From Kitasatospora sp. NBC_01266 (GTDB lineage Bacteria > Actinomycetota > Actinomycetes > Streptomycetales > Streptomycetaceae): DNA of 64,000 nucleotides. This document shows positions 28,898-37,360 of this stretch, piece by piece (positions within the stretch are counted from its first letter, which is position 1; each line of letters starts with the position of its first letter). The notes beneath the pieces were generated by a model. It ran no database searches. It saw nothing but the letters and a program-made list of their open reading frames with translations, and was not told the origin of the DNA. The stretch lies in contig NZ_CP108458.1 in the NCBI RefSeq assembly GCF_036242395.1, positions 6,634,001 through 6,698,000 of the forward strand, read 5' to 3'. The position numbers and the translations under genes were made by a program.

Positions 28898-31714
28898 ATG
28901 ACAGAAACGAGCGCGACCCGGAGTGGACCACCTGATGAGGACGGCGAGTTGCTCCCCGGCCTGGTCAGGTCGGCGCTGCGCCGGCAGGGCGCGTTCGGCT
29001 GGGAGGTCGACCCTGGGGAGTTCTGGTGCCGGGTGGTACCGGGCGGCCACAGCCCCCGGGCGCAGGGGTGGAAGCTGCACATCTCGGCCACTCCGCTCTC
29101 GGCGCCGGTGGTGCTGGCCCAGGCCGCCGAGGTGCTGGTCGCCGAGCGGGCCGCGTTCAAGTTCGCGGGCACCCTCGGCCGGGTCGCCGACCTGGTCTCC
29201 CCGCGCTACGACCGGGGTGGGGGAGGCAAGTTCATCACCGTCTACCCGGACGACGACGATCACTTCCGGCGGCTCGTCGAGGAGCTCCACCAGGTCACCC
29301 GGGGGCTGCCGGGGCCGGGCATCCTCTCCGACCGGCCGTACTGCCCCGGCAGCCTGGTGCACTACCGCTACGGCGTCTTCCACGGGGTGACCCGGCTCGG
29401 CAACGACGGCACGGTCGAGTCGATGCTGCGGGCCCCGGACGGCGGCTTCGTCCGGGACCGCCGCCAGGCCTGGTTCAGCCCGCCGGCCTGGGCCGGGGCA
29501 CCGCTGCTGCCCGCGCCCACGCCTGCGCCCACGCCCGCACAGTCGCAGCCGCCGCAGGGTGCGGCGGCGCAGGGGAAGGCCTCCGCCCGGTCCACCGGGG
29601 TGCTGCTGGACGGCCGCTACGCCGTGCGCAAGGCGATCCGGCACGCCTACAAGGGCGGGGTGTACTTCGCCACCGACCAGGAGACCGGCCGACAGGTCGT
29701 CATCAAGGAGGCCCGGCGGCACGTCGGGGCGCGGCTGACCGGCACGGACGCCGGCGACCTGCTGCAGCACGAGGCGCGGATGCACGCCGCAATGGGCCCG
29801 CTCGGCGTCTGCGCCGAGGCGCTCGGCGTCTTCACCCAGGGCGGCAACCTCTACCTCGTGCAGGAGCGGATCGACGGGCAGACGCTGCGCGGTTGGGCGG
29901 TCGCCAACCCGGAGCCGACCCGGGCGGCGCTGCTCGACCTGGCCGAGCGGACCTTGACCGTGGTCGAGCGGGTGCACCGGGCCGGCCAGGTGCTGCGGGA
30001 CCTGAACCCGAACAACCTGATGCTCACCAGCGAGGGTGAAGTCCGGCTGATCGACCTGGAGATGGTCGCCCGACCGGGCGAGCAGGTGCAGCGCGCCTAC
30101 ACTCCGGGATACGCCGGCCCCGAGGTGGTCGACGCGCAGTTCCTCGGCCCGGCACCGGAACTCACCTCGGACCTGTACAGCCTGGGTGCCGTCCTGTTCC
30201 ATCTGGCCAGCGGCGCCGAGCTGTTGCTCGCGGCGGACCAGCCCGCGTTCCGCACGGCGGACGAGCGGCTGGCCCACCTGGTCACCCGGACCCTGGCGGA
30301 CAACCCCGGCGGGCGGCCGTTCGCACCGCTGATCCTCGGGCTGACCGCGCAGGCCGCCGACCGGCGCTGGAGCCTGGAGCGGGCCCGGGAGTTCCTCGCC
30401 GAGCTGCGCGCGGACCGGCAGGTCGTCGCCGTAGATCGAGCTGATGATCCGTCAGAATTCGTACTGTCGAAGGAGATCGAGGATCAGCTGCTGGGCGACG
30501 GGCTGACCCACCTGCTGGAGTCGATGACGGCGACCGGTCGGCCCAGGCTCTGGCCCGCCGATGGCTTCGCCGCCCTCAACGACCCGCTGAACGTGCAGTA
30601 CGGCGCCGCCGGGGTGCTGGCGGTGCTGGCCGGAGCCGCCGGCGTGCGGCTGGACCTGCGGCTGCGGTCCGGGGTCGTCGAGGCGGCCGAGTGGATCGCG
30701 GGCCGGCTGCGACTGGACGAACCGCAGCTGCCCGGCCTGTACTTCGGCCGGGCCGGGACCGCCTGGGCGCTGCTGGACGCGGCCCGGCTGCTGGCCGACC
30801 GGGCGCTGCTGGAGACGGCCTCGCAACTGGCCCGGCAGTTGCCGGTGCGCTGGCCGAATCCCGACGTCTGCCACGGCGCGGCCGGCGCCGGCCTGGCCCA
30901 GCTGCACTTCTGGCGGGTCACCGGTGCGCAGGACTTCCTGGACCGGACGGTCGAGATCGGTGAGGGGCTGCTGGCCGCCGCCGGCACGGGCCGGGCCGGA
31001 GTGATCTGGCAGGTCCCGGCCGACTTCGACTCCGCGCTGGCCGGCGCCCGCCACCTGGGCTTCGGACACGGCGTGGCCGGCATCGGCACCTTCCTGCTGC
31101 TGGCCGGCCAGGCCGCCGGCCGGGAGGACTTCCTGGAGCTGGCCCGGCGCGCCGGCGAGACGCTGGTGACGGCCGCCCAGGTCGAGGACGGGGCGGCCTG
31201 GTGGCCGACGGAGGACAAGGCGATCGGCGCCACCGGCGCCGGTCCGGCCTTCCAACCACCTTACTGGTGCAGCGGATCCGCCGGGGTCGGCAGCTTCCTC
31301 GGCAGGCTCTGGCAGGCCACCGCCGACCAGCGCTACCGCGACCTGGCCGAGCAGGCGGCCGCGGAGGTCTACCGCCGCAGGTGGCAGCTCTCGCCGGCGG
31401 CCTGCCACGGACTGGCGGGCAACGCCGAGTTCCTGCTGGACCTGGCCGCCGTACTGGAGGAACCGCGCTACCGGGGCTGGGCGGGCGAACTCGTGGCCTG
31501 CGCCCACGCCCGGCACACGCTGCGCGAGGGCCTGATGCTGCTGCCCGGCGAGTCGGGCACCGAGGTGACGGCCGGCTACAGCACCGGGACGGCCGGCATG
31601 CTGGCCGTGCTGCTCCGGCTGCGCTACGGCGGCACCCGGCTCTGGCTGCCCGAGGGGCTGACGCTGCCCGCTCCGGCGGGCCGGCTGATCGGAGCGGAGG
31701 CCGGCCCGTGCTGA
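28898..31714 (+). CDS. Lanthipeptide synthetase, lyase-kinase-cyclase type (class III/IV)
   Basis: This 938-residue enzyme starts at ATG 28898, 5 nt behind GGAGG. Residues about 1-210 are the LanKC-type lyase region (GWKLHISA, GGKFITVYP, GPGILSDRPY, HYRYGVF). A Ser/Thr-kinase-like domain follows, with K270 (VVIKE), D368 (LRDLNPNN) and D386 (IDLE). The C-terminal LanC-like cyclase starts near 535 and keeps H724 (GFGHGVAG) and the zinc ligands C791 (YWCSG), C836 and H837 (ACHGLAG). It would phosphorylate Ser/Thr of the precursor, eliminate phosphate to Dha/Dhb, and add Cys to form thioether rings. Class III cyclases usually lack these zinc ligands and class IV keep them, yet the precursor leaders look class III. 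The peptidase and four precursors lie immediately downstream. Confidence 0.92.
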   Translation: MTETSATRSGPPDEDGELLPGLVRSALRRQGAFGWEVDPGEFWCRVVPGGHSPRAQGWKLHISATPLSAPVVLAQAAEVLVAERAAFKFAGTLGRVADLVSPRYDRGGGGKFITVYPDDDDHFRRLVEELHQVTRGLPGPGILSDRPYCPGSLVHYRYGVFHGVTRLGNDGTVESMLRAPDGGFVRDRRQAWFSPPAWAGAPLLPAPTPAPTPAQSQPPQGAAAQGKASARSTGVLLDGRYAVRKAIRHAYKGGVYFATDQETGRQVVIKEARRHVGARLTGTDAGDLLQHEARMHAAMGPLGVCAEALGVFTQGGNLYLVQERIDGQTLRGWAVANPEPTRAALLDLAERTLTVVERVHRAGQVLRDLNPNNLMLTSEGEVRLIDLEMVARPGEQVQRAYTPGYAGPEVVDAQFLGPAPELTSDLYSLGAVLFHLASGAELLLAADQPAFRTADERLAHLVTRTLADNPGGRPFAPLILGLTAQAADRRWSLERAREFLAELRADRQVVAVDRADDPSEFVLSKEIEDQLLGDGLTHLLESMTATGRPRLWPADGFAALNDPLNVQYGAAGVLAVLAGAAGVRLDLRLRSGVVEAAEWIAGRLRLDEPQLPGLYFGRAGTAWALLDAARLLADRALLETASQLARQLPVRWPNPDVCHGAAGAGLAQLHFWRVTGAQDFLDRTVEIGEGLLAAAGTGRAGVIWQVPADFDSALAGARHLGFGHGVAGIGTFLLLAGQAAGREDFLELARRAGETLVTAAQVEDGAAWWPTEDKAIGATGAGPAFQPPYWCSGSAGVGSFLGRLWQATADQRYRDLAEQAAAEVYRRRWQLSPAACHGLAGNAEFLLDLAAVLEEPRYRGWAGELVACAHARHTLREGLMLLPGESGTEVTAGYSTGTAGMLAVLLRLRYGGTRLWLPEGLTLPAPAGRLIGAEAGPC

Positions 31715-33579
31715 CCCGCACCCGCACCCGCACGCGCCTCGGCGTCGGCCTCGGTGCCGGCGCTCGCACCCGGACCCAGGCCCCGAGCCCGCGTCCGATC
31801 GCCGCCGGCCGCACCCCGCTCGGCGCCAGGACCAGCTTCGCCTTCGCCGCGAACGCCGAGTACGCCGCCTGCCTGACCACGGATCGGCGCGGCGGCCTGG
31901 TACCCGAGCACTGGTCGTTCGACGGACCATCGGCCCGGCGCCGCGCGCTCCCGCTGGACGAGACGGTGCGCACCCAACCGCTGCCGACCGAGGACGGGCG
32001 GCTCCTGCTGCTGCGCGGCGGGGCCGGACGGCACGAACTCGTGCTCGCCGACCCGAGGTCGGGGCCGGTCGGCGAACCCCTGGTCGTCGCGGGTCGGGCC
32101 CTGCGCCTGGTGGCCACCCCCGAGCCGGGCAGCCTGGCGCTGGCGATCGGCGCCGACGGCCCGGGCCACTCGGTGCTGCACCGGGTGCTCGACGGCCCGC
32201 TGCGACTGGCACCGGCGGCCACCCTGCCCGGCGCGGTCGGCGCGGTCTGCCGGCTGGATCCGGTCGGGCGGTTGCTCGGCGTCGCGCTGCGGTCGGACGG
32301 CAGGACCCGTGCGGTCATCGTCGATCTCGGCGACGGCAGCCACCGGCCGCTGTCGGACGAGCCCGGCCAGCAGGGCCTCGGGCTGCTGCTGGCAAGTCCC
32401 GCCTCCGGTCTGCTGCTGACCACGCTGCCCACCCCGGACGGGCCCCGGCTGGCCTGGGCCACCCTGGCCGACCCCGCCGAGGGGCGGGTGCCGCAACGGC
32501 TGAACGCCATCGAGGGTGCGGTCCGGCCGCTGGCCTTCGACCCCGCCGGTGAACGGGTGGCCCTGCGGGTGGTCCACGGCGCGCGGTCCCGACTGCTGGT
32601 CCACGAACTGCGCACGGACCGGATCACCGAAGTGCCGCTGCCCGAGGGCGCGATCCATCCGGTGGCCGGCTGGGGGCGGACCGGCCTGCGGCTGCCGGTC
32701 TCCACCGCGGAGCGTCCCGCCGAGATCGCGGTGCTCACGCCCGATGCCAGGGCGGTGCGGCGCCCGGTCCGCCGTCGCTCGGCGACCGCCGCCCGGGTGG
32801 AGCGGTTCCACGGCCCCGCAGGGGAGTTCGAGGCGGTCTGCCGTGGCGACTGGCGCGGTGCTGCCACGGTGCTGGTGGCGCTGCACGGCGGACCCGAGGC
32901 GGCCTGGGACCTCGGCTTCGATCCGCTGCTGCACCGGCTCGCGGCCGCCGGCATCGCCGTCGTGGCCCCGAACCAGCGCGGCAGCATCCGCTACGGAGCC
33001 GCGCACGCCGAGGCGATCCACGGCGCCTGGGGCGGTCCCGACCTCGCCGACATCCGCAGCCTGCTGCGCACCCTGGTCGCGGCGCGGCCCGGATCGGCGC
33101 CGGCCCCGATGCTCTACGGGGGCAGCTACGGCGGGTATCTGGCGCTGCTCGCGGCTGCCGCTGACCCGCGGTCGTGGTCCCGCTGCGCGGCGGTCGCGCC
33201 CTTCCTGTCCGGTGCACGGCTCCACGAGCAGGCGACTCCCGCGGTGCGGGCGCTGATCGACCGGCTCGGCGGCCGGACCGAGCCGGCCGCCGTCGCGGAC
33301 GACGAGTTGGGCCCGCGCGACGTGTGGGCGCTGGCCGACCGGATCCGGGCCCGCCTGCTGATCATGCACGGTGCGGACGACCCGGTGATCCCGGTCGACC
33401 AGACCCGCCAACTGCGGCAGCGGCTGCGCGATCTGGGCCGCACCGAGGGCACCGACTTCCACTACGCCGAGGTACCCGGCGGCGGGCACTCCCCGCTGGA
33501 GGGCTTCGCGGGCGCGCCGCTGCGCGAGTACCTGCTGGAGTTCCTCACCGCGCCCGCCGAGGACCGCTCGGCCCACTGA
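31708..33579 (+). CDS. Prolyl-oligopeptidase-family (S9) serine peptidase, probable leader peptidase
   Basis: This 623-residue protein starts at GTG 31708, overlapping the synthetase gene by 7 bp. An Arg/Thr-rich start leads into a beta-propeller-like N-terminal half and a C-terminal alpha/beta-hydrolase domain with S473 (GGSYGGYL), D557/D558 (HGADDPVIP) and H594 (GGGHSPLEG). The oxyanion region VALHGGPEAAWD is also typical of S9. There is no signal peptide, so it acts in the cytosol. FlaP, a prolyl oligopeptidase, removes leaders in the class III flavipeptin pathway, and the gene order here is parallel. Precursors 1 and 4 have Pro directly before the first core Cys, a suitable site; precursors 2 and 3 contain no Pro. 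Confidence 0.88.
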   Translation: MLTRTRTRTRLGVGLGAGARTRTQAPSPRPIAAGRTPLGARTSFAFAANAEYAACLTTDRRGGLVPEHWSFDGPSARRRALPLDETVRTQPLPTEDGRLLLLRGGAGRHELVLADPRSGPVGEPLVVAGRALRLVATPEPGSLALAIGADGPGHSVLHRVLDGPLRLAPAATLPGAVGAVCRLDPVGRLLGVALRSDGRTRAVIVDLGDGSHRPLSDEPGQQGLGLLLASPASGLLLTTLPTPDGPRLAWATLADPAEGRVPQRLNAIEGAVRPLAFDPAGERVALRVVHGARSRLLVHELRTDRITEVPLPEGAIHPVAGWGRTGLRLPVSTAERPAEIAVLTPDARAVRRPVRRRSATAARVERFHGPAGEFEAVCRGDWRGAATVLVALHGGPEAAWDLGFDPLLHRLAAAGIAVVAPNQRGSIRYGAAHAEAIHGAWGGPDLADIRSLLRTLVAARPGSAPAPMLYGGSYGGYLALLAAAADPRSWSRCAAVAPFLSGARLHEQATPAVRALIDRLGGRTEPAAVADDELGPRDVWALADRIRARLLIMHGADDPVIPVDQTRQLRQRLRDLGRTEGTDFHYAEVPGGGHSPLEGFAGAPLREYLLEFLTAPAEDRSAH

Positions 33580-33656
33580 CTCGCGGCCAGCCGGCCGTGC
33601 GACGCCGGGACCGCCGGCGCCACCACTGACGACCACGCGGAACGGAGGTGATCACG

Positions 33657-33761
33657 ATGACGATCGACGTTGACGCTCTGCAGATGCTGGAGAGCGAGCA
33701 GGAGACCGCGACGGACCCGTGCTGGTTCAGCTGCCAGTACACCTGTGACTACACCGGCTGA
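33657..33761 (+). CDS. Lanthipeptide precursor peptide 1
   Basis: This 34-residue peptide has the leader MTIDVDALQMLESEQE and, after ATDP, the core CWFSCQYTCDYTG. The LQ-x-LE leader element recalls class III leaders (the LQDLE and LQSME types of labyrinthopeptin and SapB precursors). The core is three C-x-x-S/T units followed by Gly. Pro21 precedes the first core Cys (C22). The start has a near-perfect ribosome site, GGAGGTGATCACG, shared by all four precursors. It lies 77 bp downstream of the S9 peptidase stop. Confidence 0.88.
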   Translation: MTIDVDALQMLESEQETATDPCWFSCQYTCDYTG

Positions 33762-33799
33762 CGCCTCTGTGGAACGGATGCTGACGACTACTCAGAAGA

Positions 33800-33925
33800 A
33801 GGGAGGTGATCACGATGACGATCGAGGTTGATGCTCTGCAGGAGTTGGAGAGCGAGGAGGAGGTCGCGGGGCTGAATTTTGTCTGCACCTTCACGTGTGA
33901 GAACACCTGCTACATCACCGGCTGA
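33800..33925 (+). repeat. 126-bp perfect tandem repeat, copy 1
   Basis: Positions 33800-33925 match 33963-34088 exactly and cover the ribosome site plus all of precursor genes 2 and 3. All four precursor genes repeat with a period of 158-163 bp. Confidence 0.95.
33815..33925 (+). CDS. Lanthipeptide precursor peptide 2
   Basis: This 36-residue peptide has the leader MTIEVDALQELESEEEVAGL and a core region ending in CTFTCENTCYITG, again three C-x-x-T units plus Gly. It has no proline, unlike precursors 1 and 4, so leader removal must differ or be indirect. Its coding DNA and ribosome site are identical to precursor 3. Confidence 0.88.
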   Translation: MTIEVDALQELESEEEVAGLNFVCTFTCENTCYITG

Positions 33926-33962
33926 CGCCGCCTTCCCGTAACAGGTCTGACGATGACTCAGG

Positions 33963-34088
33963 AGGGAGGTGATCACGATGACGATCGAGGTTGATGCTCT
34001 GCAGGAGTTGGAGAGCGAGGAGGAGGTCGCGGGGCTGAATTTTGTCTGCACCTTCACGTGTGAGAACACCTGCTACATCACCGGCTGA
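33963..34088 (+). repeat. 126-bp perfect tandem repeat, copy 2
   Basis: This is the second identical copy, holding precursor gene 3. Confidence 0.95.
33978..34088 (+). CDS. Lanthipeptide precursor peptide 3 (identical to 2)
   Basis: This 36-residue product is identical to precursor 2 at both protein and DNA level, 163 bp further on. A recent tandem duplication that doubles the gene dose is the simplest explanation. It keeps the GGAGGTGATCACG ribosome site. Confidence 0.88.
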   Translation: MTIEVDALQELESEEEVAGLNFVCTFTCENTCYITG

Positions 34089-34140
34089 TGCCGCTTCCCC
34101 GCAACACTTCTGACGATAACTCAGGAAGGAGGTGATCACG

Positions 34141-34254
34141 ATGACGATCGACGTCGATGCCCTGCAGGAGCTGGAGAGCGAGCAGGAGGCCGACGGCCTG
34201 GACCCGCTGCCCTGCTGGTTCAGCTGCCAGGCCACCTGTGCCTACACCGGCTGA
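34141..34254 (+). CDS. Lanthipeptide precursor peptide 4
   Basis: This 37-residue peptide has the leader MTIDVDALQELESEQE, a spacer ADGLDPLP and the core CWFSCQATCAYTG. It is closest to precursor 1 but with different residues inside the second and third C-x-x-T units. Pro24 directly precedes the first core Cys (C25). It is the last of the array and is followed by a strong hairpin. Confidence 0.88.
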   Translation: MTIDVDALQELESEQEADGLDPLPCWFSCQATCAYTG

Positions 34255-34271
34255 CGAATCACTCCTCGGAT

Positions 34272-34301
34272 GCGGCCGGGGCCCTGCGGGGCCCCGGCCG
34301 C
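34272..34301. terminator. Strong hairpin after the precursor array
   Basis: A perfect 13-bp all-GC stem (gcggccggggccc with gggccccggccgc) and a 4-nt loop lie 17 bp past the last precursor stop and before the convergent LAL regulator stop. It can terminate both operons. Confidence 0.8.
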
Positions 34302-34349
34302 CGCGCCGACCGGCGGGCGAGCGCCACGATCTCGCGCGGCGCCCGAGGG

Positions 34350-37283
34350 TCACGACTGCGGGCCGCCCTCGGCGGCGCAGATCTCGACCGCCAACTCGCG
34401 CAGTGCCGCCCGGTCCTGGCAGCCGGTCTTGCCGATCAGGTTCGCCATGTGCTTCTCCACCGTGCGGGGGGAGATGGACAGTTCCCGGGCTATCTGCTGG
34501 TTGCCCGGCCCGTCGACCAGCAGCGTGAACACCTCGTACTCGCGCAGCGTGACACCCACCGTGCGCAGCGCCGCCGGGATGCGGTCCCGGCCGCCGCGGT
34601 GCTGGGCCACGCTGACCCCGGTCTGCCGCAGCAGCGTTCGGCAGGCGCGCGCCACGGCCGGCACCTCGACGGCGTGGAAGTACTCCTCGGCCGTCCGCAG
34701 CCAGGTCACCGGGTCGCCCCAGCCGTCGCGCACCGCCGCCTCCGCCACCAGCCGCAGGCCCAGGTGCCGGGCCATCGGAAAGAGCACGGCGCACTTCTGG
34801 GCCGCGGCGACGGCCAGCTCCGCCTCCTCGCCCCGCCCGTCCCGGCCGAGCAGCACGGCGCGGGCCAGCAGCAGGAACTGGCGGTTCCAGGTCAGCGGCG
34901 CGGCCGGACCCGCCTCGACCTGCTGGTAGCGGTCCCAGCCCGCCTCGCCGGCCAGCGTCTCCAACAGGGGGTGCAGGCCGTGCTGCCCGGCCAGGTAGTA
35001 GAGGTTGGGATTGCGCTGCTCCCAGTCCCGGGCCGCCGCCAACTCGGCGGTGGCCAGCGGGCGGTCCTCCTCCAGCAGCGCGCAGAGCGCGCGGCACAGG
35101 CCGAGCAGCACCGGCATCAGGAAGAAGTCCTCGCCGCCGATCTGGCTGAAGGCCAGCAGATCGCGTTCCATCTCCCGGCGCCGCCCCTGGTGCGCCGCGA
35201 GGGTGGCGGCGGTCAGCAGCAGGTAGCGGTGGGTGGCGAGGTTGCCGAGCCGTGCCGTGGCACCCAGGCAGCGGTCGATGATCTCCTGCGCCTGCTGCGG
35301 CCGGCCCCGCAGCACCGCGTTCATCGCCAGTGGGCCGTCGGCGGACTGCGTCTCGAGCACCGAGCCCAGCTGCACCGCGGCCTGCCGGGCCTGTTCGAGC
35401 CGGTGCGGGTCACCGGTCCGCATGCACTCGTTCATCCCCAGGCGCAGCAGCGCCTCCACCCGCCAGTTGCCCAGACCGTGGATCTCGGCGACCTCCAGCA
35501 TCCGGACCAGGTAGCTGTCCGCGTGGTCGAAGCCCTGCTCGCGCGCCAGCAGGGCGAGCAGTTGCCAGGCCTGGCAGGCCACCACCGGCAGCGGCACCTG
35601 CTGCGCCACGTCCGCCGCCTGGCGGGCCAGCCGCTCGGCGTCGGCCAGCCGGGCCTGCCGGTCACCCGGGCCGGGCAGCAGGGCCAGATGCGCCTCGACG
35701 GCGGCCAGCGCGGCACTCTGCTCGGGCGCCGCGGCGTCCGCCAGCAGCGCCCGGGCGGCGGCGACCTGAGCGGCTGCCTGCTCCGGGCGTTCGGCCGCGA
35801 CGCCGGCCCAGGCCAGCCGGGTGTGCAGGGCGACCCGGGGAGCGCTGCCCGGGGAGGCGGCCGGGGCCGGCGGCAGCGCGGCGACCAGGCCGAGCGCCCG
35901 GTCGAGGTGGCCGGCCTCGGCCAGCGCGTTGATCAGCGACTCGGTGACGGCGGTCCGGTCCGTCCTGGTGGTGAGCTGCTGCGCGCGCTCCAGCAGCACC
36001 ACGGCCGAGGCGGACGCGCCGGCGGCGAGCGCCCGGCGCCCGGCCTCGGCGTAGTGGACGGCCGCGCCGCTCGGGTCGTCGCCCGCCAGCCGCAGATCGG
36101 CGGCCAGCTGGCACAGGTCGTCGCGCAGCGCGGGGTCGGCCCGTTCCAGTTCGGTGGCGGCGTGCCGGGCGAGCGCCGCCCGTTCCAGTGGCGGCATGGT
36201 GGCCAGCAGCGCCTCACCGGTGAGCGCGTGCCGGAACGCGTACCAGCCCGGCGCGGCCGGATCGGGCACGATGAAGCCCGCCTCACCGGCGGAGCGCAGA
36301 CCGGCGAACAGGCTCCGCTCGTCGTACCCGGTGATCAGCTGCACGGTGTCGACGCAGAACCGGGGGCCGAGGCAGGCCCCGATCAGCAGCAACTCGCGGA
36401 CCTGCGCGCCGAGCAGCTCGATCCGGTGGTCGTAGGACTGGACGATCGTGGCCGGCACGCTCGCGCCGAGCTCGCCGACCACCTGCCAGCCGCCCTTTGC
36501 CTGCCGCAGCGCCCCGGAGCCCACCAGGTCGCCGAGCAACTCCTCGGCCAGGTAGGGGTTGCCGTCCGCGTCGGCGATCAGCCGCGCCACCACGGCGTCG
36601 GGGACGGCCGTGGCCGCCGTCTCCAGGCAGCCGGCGACCAGTGACCTGACCTCCTCGGCGACCAGCGGCAGCAGTTCGGCGAGCGTGGCCCCGCGCCGCC
36701 GCTCGGCCGCCCGTGCCAGGTCGCGGCCGGGGCCGGGCTCGGGCCGCAACGTGGCCAGCAGCAGCACGGGCACCTCGGCGACGTTGTCGACCAGGTACTC
36801 CAGCACGGCGGTGGTCTCCGGGTCGGCGTCGTGCAGGTCCTCCAGCACCAGCACGCAGCCGCTCTCCCGGCCGATCACGGCCAGCAGCCGCAGCAGCGCC
36901 TCGGCCAGCTCCACCACGCACCCGTGGCCGGCCGGGTCCGCCGTGGTCCGCCACTCGGGCACCAGGCGGGCGAGCGCGGGACGGTAGGGCTGCAACTCCG
37001 GGTCGGTGGGCGGCCCGCCGACCCGGAACCGGGAGGCCAGGGCCTCCCGGAGCGGGCGGAACGGGGTGCCCGTCCCGCCCGCTCCGGCCCGTCCGCGCAG
37101 CACCGGCATGCCGCGTGCGCCGGCCTGCTGCGCGCAGTCCCCGGCCAGCCGCGACTTGCCGATCCCGGGCTCGCCGATCAGGAACACCGCACGGCCCAGG
37201 CGCTCACCTACGTCTGACAAAGCACCGTCAAGCAGGGCGAGTTCACTGGTACGGCCGACGGTGATCGGAGAGGTGGTCCGCAT
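34350..37283 (-). CDS. LAL-family LuxR regulator (large ATP-binding)
   Basis: This 977-residue protein begins MRTTSPITVGRTSELALLD at ATG 37283. It has an AAA/STAND ATPase domain with P-loop GEPGIGKS (K43), Walker B CVLVLEDLHDAD, a long helical repeat region, and a C-terminal LuxR helix-turn-helix (LREYEVFTLLV, NQQIARELSISPRTVEKHM). LAL proteins act as pathway activators in actinomycete gene clusters. It is codirectional with, and 77 bp downstream of, the class II precursor gene and LanM, and converges on the class III/IV array, so it could control either system. Confidence 0.92.
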   Translation of the reverse strand: MRTTSPITVGRTSELALLDGALSDVGERLGRAVFLIGEPGIGKSRLAGDCAQQAGARGMPVLRGRAGAGGTGTPFRPLREALASRFRVGGPPTDPELQPYRPALARLVPEWRTTADPAGHGCVVELAEALLRLLAVIGRESGCVLVLEDLHDADPETTAVLEYLVDNVAEVPVLLLATLRPEPGPGRDLARAAERRRGATLAELLPLVAEEVRSLVAGCLETAATAVPDAVVARLIADADGNPYLAEELLGDLVGSGALRQAKGGWQVVGELGASVPATIVQSYDHRIELLGAQVRELLLIGACLGPRFCVDTVQLITGYDERSLFAGLRSAGEAGFIVPDPAAPGWYAFRHALTGEALLATMPPLERAALARHAATELERADPALRDDLCQLAADLRLAGDDPSGAAVHYAEAGRRALAAGASASAVVLLERAQQLTTRTDRTAVTESLINALAEAGHLDRALGLVAALPPAPAASPGSAPRVALHTRLAWAGVAAERPEQAAAQVAAARALLADAAAPEQSAALAAVEAHLALLPGPGDRQARLADAERLARQAADVAQQVPLPVVACQAWQLLALLAREQGFDHADSYLVRMLEVAEIHGLGNWRVEALLRLGMNECMRTGDPHRLEQARQAAVQLGSVLETQSADGPLAMNAVLRGRPQQAQEIIDRCLGATARLGNLATHRYLLLTAATLAAHQGRRREMERDLLAFSQIGGEDFFLMPVLLGLCRALCALLEEDRPLATAELAAARDWEQRNPNLYYLAGQHGLHPLLETLAGEAGWDRYQQVEAGPAAPLTWNRQFLLLARAVLLGRDGRGEEAELAVAAAQKCAVLFPMARHLGLRLVAEAAVRDGWGDPVTWLRTAEEYFHAVEVPAVARACRTLLRQTGVSVAQHRGGRDRIPAALRTVGVTLREYEVFTLLVDGPGNQQIARELSISPRTVEKHMANLIGKTGCQDRAALRELAVEICAAEGGPQS

Positions 37284-37360
37284 ATCCGCAGGCTATCCGA
37301 CGCCCCTGACGGCTGGTAGTGATCATTTACCGGCCGGTAACGGCCGGATTCGGACAGACC

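Noticed and set aside
25683..28931. Long minus-strand open frame opposite the SARP and XRE regulators
   Set aside because: It spans two plus-strand genes with clear domains and has a composition typical of a shadow frame.
33640..34254. Regular repeats of about 160 bp that might suggest a CRISPR or other repeat array
   Set aside because: The units are coding, each with a ribosome site, start and stop, and the repeats are far longer than CRISPR repeats.
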